A stretch of DNA of 64,000 bases, from the NCBI RefSeq assembly GCF_900156625.1, contig NZ_FTOB01000004.1, forward strand, positions 248,001 through 312,000, written 5' to 3'. The notes beneath the pieces are model-generated. The model was not told the origin of the DNA. It ran no database searches and saw only the letters and a list, made by a program, of their open reading frames with translations. Origin of the DNA: Zobellia uliginosa. GTDB lineage: Bacteria; Bacteroidota; Bacteroidia; Flavobacteriales; Flavobacteriaceae. This document shows, in pieces, positions 29,698 to 36,933 of this stretch (position 1 is the stretch's first letter; every line of letters starts with the position of its first letter). The position numbers and the translations under genes were made by a program.

Positions 29698-30894
29698 TTC
29701 CCTTATTTGTCCTTCGCCGAAGACGTAATATTTATTGGTCACCAACTGTTTGAGTCCCAATGGACCGCGATGGTGCAATTTATCGGTGCTAATGGCCAAT
29801 TCTGCCCCAACTCCCATTTGTCCGCCATCGGTAAAACGGGTAGAGGCATTTTGGTAGACGGCAGCACAATCTACCTGCTCCATAAACCGTAGGGCGGTTT
29901 CCTTGTTTTGTGTCATAATGGTCGCTGAATGTCCTCCGGAGTGGTTATTGATGGTTTCAATGGCCTCCTCGGTTTTTTCTACGGTGCCAATGCAACATTT
30001 CAGGGCTAAAAACTCTTCTTTCCAAACCGATGCTTCGGGGATTAAAGCTTCCTCCTTCAATACTTTTTGCGCGCCTTCATCCACCAAAAGGCTTACTCCG
30101 TTTTCTTTTAGTATGCGCGCCAGATCCGTCATTTTTTGCGAATAATCTTCAATATTGGTGTGGATAAGGATTTTATCCAAGGCATTACACGCCGATATCT
30201 TGGCGGTTTTAGCATTTAATATGACCTGTAGGCTCATTTCCCAGTCGGCCTGCTCGTCAACATACAAAAAATTATTGCCCCTGCCACTTACCAATACGGC
30301 GCAGCTAGCGTGTTCCTTTACAAATGCGATCAACCGCTCACCTCCCCGGGGGACGATTAGGTCGAGCTTTTGGTTGGGCTTTTTCAAGAAGGCCCGGGTT
30401 TCTTCACGGTTGAGGTTCAACAGTTGAATGTAGTCGGTCGAAAGTTCGTTTTCCTTCAGGGCACGATGCCAAAAATCGACAAGTACGGTATTGCTGTGAA
30501 GCGCTTCCTTACCTCCTTTTAAAAGAATTTTGTTGTTCGCTTTAAAAGCTAGTACGGCCGCTTCGATCGTAACGTCGGGCCGAGATTCATAAATGATCAT
30601 TATAGTGCCAAAAGGCGCCGTTTTGTTAATCACTTTTAAGCCGTTCGGTAATTCTTCCTCAGAAATATCCCTACCTACAGGGTCCTCTTGCGAACGTACT
30701 TTTTGTACCGCCCCGATCATTTCTTCTATTTTCTTGTCGTCTACGATCAGCCGCTCATATAGGGCCTGGTCGTTTTTGTTGAAAAGTTCCAGGTCTCTTT
30801 TGTTGGCTTCCAGTAGTTCCGTTCGGTTTTCGTTCAGAATACGGACCATGGAATCCAATACCTTGTTCTTTATATCCGTTGCAATTAGTTTCAT
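29695..30894 (-). CDS. proA: Gamma-glutamyl phosphate reductase
   Basis: Second step of proline synthesis: NADPH-dependent reduction of gamma-glutamyl phosphate to glutamate semialdehyde in the cytoplasm. The 399-residue length is usual. The aldehyde-dehydrogenase-like catalytic cysteine is Cys236 in KISACNALDK. Other landmarks are YESRPDVT (about 102-109), LLKGGKEA, PRGGERLI and the C-terminal HHRGPLGLKQLVT. It starts directly after the proB stop codon (30895-30897) with no gap, so it is translated from the proC-proB-proA transcript. Confidence 0.97.
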   Translation of the reverse strand: MKLIATDIKNKVLDSMVRILNENRTELLEANKRDLELFNKNDQALYERLIVDDKKIEEMIGAVQKVRSQEDPVGRDISEEELPNGLKVINKTAPFGTIMIIYESRPDVTIEAAVLAFKANNKILLKGGKEALHSNTVLVDFWHRALKENELSTDYIQLLNLNREETRAFLKKPNQKLDLIVPRGGERLIAFVKEHASCAVLVSGRGNNFLYVDEQADWEMSLQVILNAKTAKISACNALDKILIHTNIEDYSQKMTDLARILKENGVSLLVDEGAQKVLKEEALIPEASVWKEEFLALKCCIGTVEKTEEAIETINNHSGGHSATIMTQNKETALRFMEQVDCAAVYQNASTRFTDGGQMGVGAELAISTDKLHHRGPLGLKQLVTNKYYVFGEGQIRE

Positions 30895-31680
30895 TTATGC
30901 TTCCTGTTTTTCGAGGGCCACTCGGGTCCCCACGTTTTTTCCGTCTATAATATCGATTATCGTACGGTCTTTTTTTCCGTTGGCAATATAGGTGGGTATG
31001 CTGTTGGCGGCCGCCTGCTGCGCATAGTCTAGTTTTGAGCCCATGCCGCCCCTGCCTTCACCGGCAGCCTTGTTACTGTCTTTGATATAGGCTTCAAAGT
31101 TGTCTTCTGGTCCTACATGTGGAATAAGGTCACTGTCTTCGGCATTCGGATGGCCAGTGTAAAGTCCGTCAATATCGGTGAGGATGATCAACTTATCCGC
31201 ATTCATCAATTGTGCGATCAAACTGGCCAACTCGTCGTTATCTGAAAACATAGACATAGTAACGGATACCGCATCGTCTTCATTGGCTATGGGAATGACC
31301 CCTTCGGCTAACAGGCCTTCACAACACTTGATCATATTCTGGCGATGTACGCCCGGACTAAAATCGCGTTTAGTGGGCAGTACTTGGGCACATTTCATAC
31401 CGTAATCATGAAAAATATTATAGTAAAGGCGCATCATTCGCGGTTGACCGATGGCCGAATATACCTGTCTTCTCTGGGTATCGTTTTCAATACTTGAATT
31501 GCCCAATACTTCCTTGCCGGCAATTACCGAACCTGAAGAGACCAAAATGGTGATGATGCCGCGCTCATAGAGCTCGGCAATCTGTTCTACCAACCGGCGG
31601 AGTACGGGGCGTACGATACGATTGTCTTTATTGGTCATTACGTTGGTGCCGACCTTTATAACGATGAGTTCCTTATGCAT
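30895..31680 (-). CDS. proB: Glutamate 5-kinase (kinase domain only)
   Basis: First and usually feedback-regulated step of proline synthesis: ATP-dependent phosphorylation of glutamate. The 261 residues hold only the amino-acid kinase domain: IKVGTNVMT at the N-terminus, VSSGSVIAGKE, the DNDELASLIA substrate region and GRGGMGSKLDYA, which contacts nucleotide. The C-terminal PUA domain of E. coli ProB is absent; short ProB proteins without it are known in other bacteria. The ATG overlaps the end of proC by 8 bp (ATGCATAA), which indicates translational coupling. Confidence 0.95.
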   Translation of the reverse strand: MHKELIVIKVGTNVMTNKDNRIVRPVLRRLVEQIAELYERGIITILVSSGSVIAGKEVLGNSSIENDTQRRQVYSAIGQPRMMRLYYNIFHDYGMKCAQVLPTKRDFSPGVHRQNMIKCCEGLLAEGVIPIANEDDAVSVTMSMFSDNDELASLIAQLMNADKLIILTDIDGLYTGHPNAEDSDLIPHVGPEDNFEAYIKDSNKAAGEGRGGMGSKLDYAQQAAANSIPTYIANGKKDRTIIDIIDGKNVGTRVALEKQEA

Positions 31681-32488
31681 AGTTCTCCTCTTTGCCTAAT
31701 TCTACCGCACGCTCAAAAGCCGCAAAAGCCGCTTCCTTGATCAGTTCGCTGACATTGTTATCGTCCATAGAGTTTAGGGCCGCCTGTGTAGTGCCTCCTT
31801 TACTGGCCACACGGTCCATCCAAGAATTAGGGCTAAGGTTGTTCTGGTTGAAGAGCTCAACGGCACCGGTAAAGGTCTCGCTGACCAAAACACTCGATAC
31901 TTTTTTCGAAAAGCCCATTTGTAGGGCGGCCTCCATCATGCTTTGCATAAAATAGAAAACATAGGCCGGGCCACTGCCCGATATGCCCGTAGAGGCGTCT
32001 ATAAAGTTCTCATCGCTCACCCTGATGGACTTTCCCGTAGTGTCTAACAGGCTTTCCACGGTCAAAAGCTCTATTCTTGAAACCTCCTTTGACGAGGTGT
32101 AAGAGGTGAGTCCCTTGCCAACTTTGGCCGGTAAGTTGGGCATGGCGCGAACGATCTTGTTCAGGCCCGTATGTGTTTTAATGGCATCAATGGTAACGCC
32201 GGCCATAATGGAAATCAAGATTTGGTCGGAGTGGACCAAAGGTTTAATGGTCTCGAACAAGGCGTTCGCGTGGTAGGGTTTTACCGCAATAAAGATGATG
32301 TCTGCTTGGGGCACACATTCTTCCAATTTTTTAAAGGCATCGAAATGCGCCATTTCATTTAGTTCTTTCAGTTTCTCTTCGGAACTGTCTAGCACCATAA
32401 TGTTCTTTTTTTTGAGCAATTTAGATTTAGACATGCCTTCGGCATAGGTCAATCCCATGTTTCCGGCTCCGATTACTAGTACTTTCAT
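31673..32488 (-). CDS. proC: Pyrroline-5-carboxylate reductase
   Basis: Last step of proline synthesis: NAD(P)H-dependent reduction of pyrroline-5-carboxylate. The protein has 271 residues with an N-terminal Rossmann fold (VIGAGNMG at 5-12), the VKPYHA segment, and the C-terminal signature SGISGSGPAYVFYFM followed by KGGTTQAAL. It is the first certain gene of the proC-proB-proA operon. A possible 63-residue ORF lies 54 bp upstream on the same strand. No frameshift or missing motif was noted. Confidence 0.97.
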   Translation of the reverse strand: MKVLVIGAGNMGLTYAEGMSKSKLLKKKNIMVLDSSEEKLKELNEMAHFDAFKKLEECVPQADIIFIAVKPYHANALFETIKPLVHSDQILISIMAGVTIDAIKTHTGLNKIVRAMPNLPAKVGKGLTSYTSSKEVSRIELLTVESLLDTTGKSIRVSDENFIDASTGISGSGPAYVFYFMQSMMEAALQMGFSKKVSSVLVSETFTGAVELFNQNNLSPNSWMDRVASKGGTTQAALNSMDDNNVSELIKEAAFAAFERAVELGKEENYA

Positions 32489-32542
32489 GAATTTGTTTTA
32501 AGGAGTTCTTGTGAATTTCTAAGTAAAGTCTTGTGGTTGTAT

Positions 32543-32734
32543 TTAGATAAAGAGTTGACAGTCGTCGTAGTTCTTTATTTTGCCGTAATAGGTTTTACGG
32601 TATTTCTGCAGGGTGCTGATGGGCAGCCCCAAAAAGTAGCGTTTGATAGAAGTTACCCTTGTGGTCAGGGCCCCCATTTTTTCACTGTAGTGTTTTTCTG
32701 TTCTTGTTTTTCTTTTGATATATAATAACCTCAT
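32543..32734 (-). CDS. Small basic hypothetical protein upstream of proC
   Basis: A 63-residue ORF with an ATG at 32734, on the same strand as proC and 54 bp ahead of it. The N-terminus is strongly basic (MRLLYIKRKTRTEKHYSEK), followed by TRVTSIKRYFLGLPI, then STLQKYRKTYYGKIKN and a short acidic tail with one cysteine. The composition is protein-like and nothing overlaps it except an antisense frame. I believe short proteins with a similar GLP..TL..YR.TYYG pattern occur in other Flavobacteriaceae, but I cannot verify this here. Role unknown. Confidence 0.5.
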   Translation of the reverse strand: MRLLYIKRKTRTEKHYSEKMGALTTRVTSIKRYFLGLPISTLQKYRKTYYGKIKNYDDCQLFI

Positions 32735-33144
32735 AAAATGTATTTAGCTTGTAACATATCATAATGAATAGCTATTACAAATATGAAGTGTTAAGATTTT
32801 GTTATTGTAGTCTAAATAGATTTTTATCTTACTTGAAATGTAAGTTATTTCAATATATGTGTAGTTGTTTTATAGGAAAACATATGACAATGCTAAGCTT
32901 GAAGTTTTAATAAATACGGTGGTTTTGAAAAAATGTAAAACTTTTAGGGACTTTTGTTTTGTAGGAAACAATCTTACATAAATATCCCTTTTAAAACCGA
33001 CTAAGTCATGCTGGTTTGGGGAGGGGCTGACTACGAGCGATAAAAAACACCGCATTGAAGGAAGTATTTTTAGGGGTAAAAGAGGAAAAAAGAACGAGGG
33101 CCGGCTCGGTGTGTGAACGGAGTTCTTTCCCTGCCCCATCGGCG
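32735..33144. other. Intergenic region between the small ORF and the GH117 remnant
   Basis: About 410 bp. The part to 32990 is AT-rich and carries two interleaved inverted repeats: CTTAC/GTAAG (32828-32844) and TTGAAAT/ATTTCAA (32833-32853). From 33000 to 33144 the base composition rises. Because GH117 similarity stops at about 33145, this stretch may be unrecognisable remains of the same gene. No supported gene. Confidence 0.5.
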
Positions 33145-33938
33145 AAAGATTGGAGTCCGTTGTTTTACATAGGGGCCTTCCGGTCGTTGTGCGTAAGCTA
33201 CGCCCATTTGTGTTTTTGAAGGCCCTTGCTCGCCATGGGTAATGGACAGCCCTTTATAATAGAGCTATATTTTATCGTCCCTTACTAATACCTTGGCATC
33301 ATCGATCCTATAGCTGTCAAAGGCTTCCGGTGTTTGGGAGATTTCATGTATGGGATTGTTTTCCACCCTCTTAAAAGGCCCTGTCGGATGGTCGGCTACC
33401 GCAAGTCCGATGGCGGTTATATCGTTTACCGAATTGTTTTCGAATATGTGGTCCTTATTTCCGGGGGTAGGCTTCACTCCTGTATAATACAGGTGATACC
33501 GCCCGTCGCAAGTCAAGCTATTGGGGGTAAAAACCGATTGGCTGTCAAATTCCCCCTCACGACCTAGCCCCAGTGCATGCCCTCTTCCTTCCAAGTAAGA
33601 CCCTTGTCTACGGAAGTCGCATACCGGATAGAACCCCAATAGCCTGCGGTTTGGGGACTCTCCATTTTGGTATACCGAACAGAATACCTGCCATTCACTT
33701 GAATGATATCGCTATTGTCGCGTCTGTTAAAAAGGGAGTCTTTTCCAATGTCCTTGACTTCTTGGTAGGTAAATCGGACCGATTTTAAGGGGGTATCGGT
33801 TTCTTGTTTTTTGATTGCGTTTTTACTGGTTTGCTTACGGCTTGATAATACAAATAGGGCTGTCGTTAAAAGGCTGATAGGATAGAGCATCCCTTTTTTT
33901 GGGGCCCCTGCGCGATTTGATTTTTGATTTCTTCCCAT
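33145..33938 (-). pseudogene. GH117 family glycoside hydrolase (neoagaro-oligosaccharide hydrolase type), frameshifted, amber-interrupted and truncated
   Basis: GH117 enzymes remove 3,6-anhydro-L-galactose from the non-reducing end of agar oligosaccharides; related clades act on other substrates. The remnant starts at the ATG at 33938, 4 bp after the upstream lipoprotein gene. It keeps RRDNSDIIQVNGRY, YWGSIRYATS, FDSQSVFTPN, LYYTGVKPTPGN, TAIGLAV and EAFDSYRIDDAKVLVRD. Damage seen: (1) the lipobox reads LSSR where a cysteine is expected (CGT for TGT); (2) the frame shifts at about 33571-33583, because the first frame reaches TAG at 33564 while GLGREGEFDS continues in another; (3) TAG at 33265-33267 replaces the expected Trp codon in a KI-W-LYYKG context, and the frame beyond still reads LYYKGLSI, MGVAYA and PEGPYVKQ; (4) similarity ends at about 33145, with the C-terminal part and its catalytic histidine missing. 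Two conserved Trp positions are Arg. Confidence 0.85.
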
Positions 33939-33942
33939 AGGT

Positions 33943-35205
33943 TTAGTTAAAGGCCTTTTTGATGTCATCTATGGTCACTCCGAATACTTGCTTTATTATG
34001 GGCGCCAAGCTATTTTCATTCCCTTCGATATGAAAGGTGTGTTGGATATGTGTTCCATTCTCACCGGCCTTTAGGGCCAAGGCAGGGGAGGAGGTTTCCA
34101 GTTCGTAAAAAGAGCCAAGGGGGGCTTTTCCGGGAGCTGGGGCACCGTCGTTATAGGAATTGATTACATCTCCCGAGTACGGTTGTTCCTGTATTTCCCA
34201 CATCGAATTTACGTAATCGCTTATGCCCTCGGGTTTGTTGTACTTTAAAATGGTCAGTATTCCGTTTTCCGTATCATAAGAACCCGCTATGTTTTTTGCG
34301 CGAAGGGGAGGTAGGCCTATCTTGCTCCGATACTGTCCGTCACCGCTAAAATAGAGGACATTTTCTCGAACAACCAATCGTTCTGGCGGGACTTTGCCAA
34401 AGTAAGTGTCGTTTACGACTGCGCCCAAATGGTCTTCATCACCCGAAATATAGGGTATGACAATGGTGGTTTTAGGAGAAGGGGTGAACATGCCCAAGAG
34501 CCATATCGATACCAGTCCGGATTCTTTTTTCCAGTCCTCTTTTCCGGTGTTGGTTACGGTATTTGTGGTTTTATAGGCCACGGCCCTAGTTTCCCCCAAT
34601 GTACCTATACCCAGTTCTTTTTGTATTTCTTTTGGGGATAAAATTGTTATTTCGCGTTCAATGCCCAAGTCGAATTGAAATCCTGAATAATTGGTCAACG
34701 CGGCGTTTTTTGTAAATACCACCTTATTCGGGGCACTACTCTTTATATTGAAAGGTTCTAAGTCTATAAGCCTCGGTGTTTGCCAGTTCTCTAAGTTGAA
34801 TTCATTTCCTTCTTTAAAAAACAGAGAATATTGCCCGCCTTCGGGGCCTAGCCAAAAACGTTCTTCACCACCAAAGGCATTGATGTGCTCTAGGGTGTCT
34901 TGTGATTCAAAAAGTTTCCTGTTGATCCACCCATAACTTCGTCCGTTTGGTCCTGATGAACTACTGGTCATTACCCGACCTTGTAGATTAGGGGCTAGGG
35001 CGACTTTGGCCTTGCCCGATGAATCCGTTAGTTCTATTATCGGAGTATAGGTTTTCATAAAGCTTAAATCATCCTCGTAAGGAGTAAAGGCCAGGGTATC
35101 TATAGCTTTCGGGGCTTGGGTTTCTTTTTTCTCCGATTTACAGGCGGTCATGGTCATGATAAGGAGTAGGGGGATGAGGTACGGTTGGCTGATAGTTATA
35201 TTCAT
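33943..35205 (-). CDS. DUF6786-type lipoprotein, intact
   Basis: A 420-residue lipoprotein with a type II signal peptide (hydrophobic run, then MTMTAC with the lipidated Cys at about 22). The body matches what I know as the DUF6786 family: APNLQGRVMTSSSSGPNGRSYGWIN, given here as its key pieces QGRVMT and SYGWIN, then INAFGGEERFWLGPEGGQ and FTPSPKTTIVIPY. The fold resembles galactose mutarotase-like proteins, but no reaction is established to my knowledge. It is the only complete frame in a run of broken polysaccharide genes: the GH97 fragment ends 2 bp upstream and the GH117 remnant begins 4 bp downstream. It may bind or process a sugar at the cell surface or in the periplasm. Confidence 0.75.
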   Translation of the reverse strand: MNITISQPYLIPLLLIMTMTACKSEKKETQAPKAIDTLAFTPYEDDLSFMKTYTPIIELTDSSGKAKVALAPNLQGRVMTSSSSGPNGRSYGWINRKLFESQDTLEHINAFGGEERFWLGPEGGQYSLFFKEGNEFNLENWQTPRLIDLEPFNIKSSAPNKVVFTKNAALTNYSGFQFDLGIEREITILSPKEIQKELGIGTLGETRAVAYKTTNTVTNTGKEDWKKESGLVSIWLLGMFTPSPKTTIVIPYISGDEDHLGAVVNDTYFGKVPPERLVVRENVLYFSGDGQYRSKIGLPPLRAKNIAGSYDTENGILTILKYNKPEGISDYVNSMWEIQEQPYSGDVINSYNDGAPAPGKAPLGSFYELETSSPALALKAGENGTHIQHTFHIEGNENSLAPIIKQVFGVTIDDIKKAFN

Positions 35206-35207
35206 AA

Positions 35208-35723
35208 TTATTGTTTTGAGTTTTTATTATAGTAGTGTTCCCCAGCCGGCATATAGGTTTTGTCGGTAGCGGAGAGTCCGTATTCGATGAAAAAGGCAGG
35301 TTTTTTAGCAATAGGAAAATCATCGGTCACAAAACGGAAGGTACTGCCACCGTCATAGGCACGAATATAGAGGGTGGCCGGAACACCTTCATAATCTAGG
35401 GACGCCCCTAGCTCATTATATGTGTCTTGAATTTTGCTGAACTGCCCCCAAACGGGGGTCAAAGTATCGGTCAAAGAGGTAACCTTGGTCTCCATTACTT
35501 TTACTTTTGTATTCGGAAAAATCGACAACGCTGAATTTTTAAGCCTTTGTTGTCCGTTCCGGAAGATAGAATAACTTAAAAGACCATCGGTATTGGCAAG
35601 TGTGAGTGCAATGGATTGGTCTGGGGATTTTAGGATAAACGTATGGGTAGACTTTTTACATGCCTTTGTTAGGCTTGTTACGAACAGGATCCAACCCCTT
35701 ATAAGCCATTTTTTGTTTTTCAT
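35208..35723 (-). pseudogene. GH97 glycoside hydrolase, N-terminal fragment
   Basis: A 171-residue remnant of a protein usually near 650-700 residues. It has a lipoprotein-like leader (SLTKAC) and the start of the GH97 N-terminal beta-sandwich: LKSPDQSIALTLANTDGLLSYSI in outline, LTPVWGQ with NEL nearby, and YIRAYDGGSTFRF. It stops just after AGEHYY. The calcium site and catalytic (beta/alpha)8 barrel are absent. The truncated end runs straight into the leader of the DUF6786 gene (the TAA is 2 bp before its ATG), which looks like a deletion that fused the two. GH97 enzymes act on alpha-galactosides or alpha-glucosides; this fragment cannot be active. Confidence 0.75.
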
Positions 35724-35740
35724 AAACAGGACTTAATACG

Positions 35741-36241
35741 TTACTTGGTTACGATTCCTTCAATTTGCTTCCAGCCCTCCATACCATCATTCTTGTGCTT
35801 TGTGCTAGGGGTACTCCGCCCGTCCATTATTATGTTTTTAAGGGCTTTTGTAGGATTGTTCTCGATTCGGTTTTTGCTTTCGCCAATATCGTCTTTGATC
35901 AAAGATTTTGAATAGCCGCTTAAAACGAAACTTTTTAGGGAACTACGCCAATTATAGCGCCCCGTTAAAATGCCATATGGGGTTGGATACCACACTTCGG
36001 ATGAGCTATGTGCGTCAGTGAACTTGATGCCATTGGCGGCCATGGTATCGGGGTTTGGTGTCGCGATTTTGTCTTTTTGATTAAAACTTTTAACATCGCC
36101 ATAGCCCAAATCATCGGCAAGGATGTATATGATATTCGGACGGTCGAATTTTTGGTTTTTATCTTGACTGAAACTGGGTCCGCAAGCTATAAACGTAAAG
36201 GATAAAAGGAGTAGGAGGGTGGTAGGTTGCTTGGTGAGCAT
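35741..36241 (-). pseudogene. Family S1 sulfatase, internally deleted with destroyed active site
   Basis: A 166-residue remnant of a sulfatase of about 500 residues. The signal region (TFIAC, FSQ) and the N-terminal metal motif RPNIIYILADDLGYGD are preserved. The formylglycine site is lost: the expected C-x-P-x-R core between SSS and YGILTGRYNWRS reads W-Y-P-T-P, so both the cysteine converted to formylglycine and the arginine are replaced. After GYSKSLIKDD the central domain is missing. The frame resumes with a sulfatase-like C-terminus (IIMDGRSTPSTKHKNDG). Together these show an old, non-functional gene. It is the first member of the same-strand cluster that leads to the GH97, DUF6786 and GH117 genes, consistent with a former sulfated-galactan locus. 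Confidence 0.8.
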
Positions 36242-36510
36242 CTTCTTTGTTAGTTTGTTTTTTTGTAATTATTCAATATTGTCAACTAACTTAAGAAAAC
36301 TTATATAGTACTAGGGTTAAAAAGGGAGGAATAATGCATTGGATTTTTGGAAAATTTGAATAAACGTCAATTTCTTTATTTGTGATTTTGTGTTTAAGCA
36401 GGGTGCTCTTGGGAAATGGAATCGCCCATATCGAAAGTGTGTTTCAATTTATTTCTCCTGGTTAACGAAGATTTTATGGGTGGGAAGGAAAGTTTTTCAA
36501 ACTGAAACAA
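36242..36510. other. Intergenic region between the sulfatase remnant and the tRNA terminator
   Basis: About 270 AT-rich bases. A TTGACA-like hexamer on the minus strand (36280-36285) could be part of an old promoter for the degraded cluster, but no matching TAnnTTTG box was found. No gene is supported. Confidence 0.4.
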
Positions 36511-36548
36511 GCGGAAAAAGAAAAAGCCAAGACGATTAATCTTGGCTT
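36511..36548 (-). terminator. Terminator of the tRNA-Gly/tRNA-Leu transcript
   Basis: On the minus strand: stem AAGCCAAGA (36540-36548) and TCTTGGCTT (36524-36532) with a 7-nt loop, followed by a T-rich tail (complement of 36511-36523). It lies 9 nt after the 3' end of tRNA-Leu. Confidence 0.8.
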
Positions 36549-36556
36549 CTCATCTG

Positions 36557-36640
36557 TACTCGAGACGGGACTTGAACCCGTACGGACTAATGTCCATTGG
36601 ATTTTAAGTCCAACGTGTCTACCAATTCCACCACTCGAGC
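36557..36640 (-). tRNA. tRNA-Leu (anticodon UAA)
   Basis: 84 nt. The acceptor arms GCTCGAG and CTCGAGT pair, with a terminal G-U pair. The D-arm GGTGGAATTGGTAGACAC is typical of leucine tRNA. The anticodon stem TTGGA/TCCAA encloses CTTAAAA, giving anticodon TAA. A long variable arm of the class II type is present, then a GGGTTCAAGTCCC T-arm. The discriminator is A. CCA is not encoded. Confidence 0.95.
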
Positions 36641-36727
36641 CGCTATTGGTAAAGTCTTTAACAAAAAAACGCCGACAAGCAGCGTTTATAATGTCGAGCA
36701 AAAGACAGATGAAATCTGTGCTCTTTG

Positions 36728-36800
36728 AGCGAAAAACGGGATTCGAACCCGCGACCTCCACCTTGGCAAGGTGGCGCTCTACCAGCTGAGCTATTTTCGC
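36728..36800 (-). tRNA. tRNA-Gly (anticodon GCC)
   Basis: 73 nt. Acceptor arms GCGAAAA/TTTTCGC, D-arm TAGCTCAGCTGGTAGAGC, anticodon stem CCACC/GGTGG around TTGCCAA (anticodon GCC), T-arm GCGGGTTCGAATCCCGT, discriminator T. CCA is not encoded. It precedes tRNA-Leu by 87 bp on the same strand, and both sit between one promoter and one terminator. Confidence 0.96.
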
Positions 36801-36847
36801 ATAGTTATTAAAGGTAAAGAACGTGACATCTTTCACAGATGCGGATG

Positions 36848-36876
36848 CAAATTTAATACAATTCTCTAAAATGCAA
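36848..36876 (-). promoter_or_regulatory. Bacteroidetes-type promoter of the tRNA pair
   Basis: On the minus strand: TTG (36874-36876), 18 nt, TAAATTTG (36848-36855). A full match to the TTG/TAnnTTTG consensus, about 47 nt before the 5' end of tRNA-Gly. Confidence 0.7.
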
Positions 36877-36933
36877 AGAAATTTTTTATGAAATCTGAAA
36901 AATAAAAAAACAGATGGTTTTGCTGTAGGAAAT

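Noticed and set aside
32870-33139. 89-codon minus-strand frame after the GH117 remnant
   Set aside because: It begins in another frame of the degraded region. The product is a Ser/Pro/Phe-rich string without motifs and does not resemble the missing GH117 C-terminus.
36474-36836. 120-codon minus-strand frame
   Set aside because: It runs through both tRNA genes and the terminator, so it is not a protein gene.
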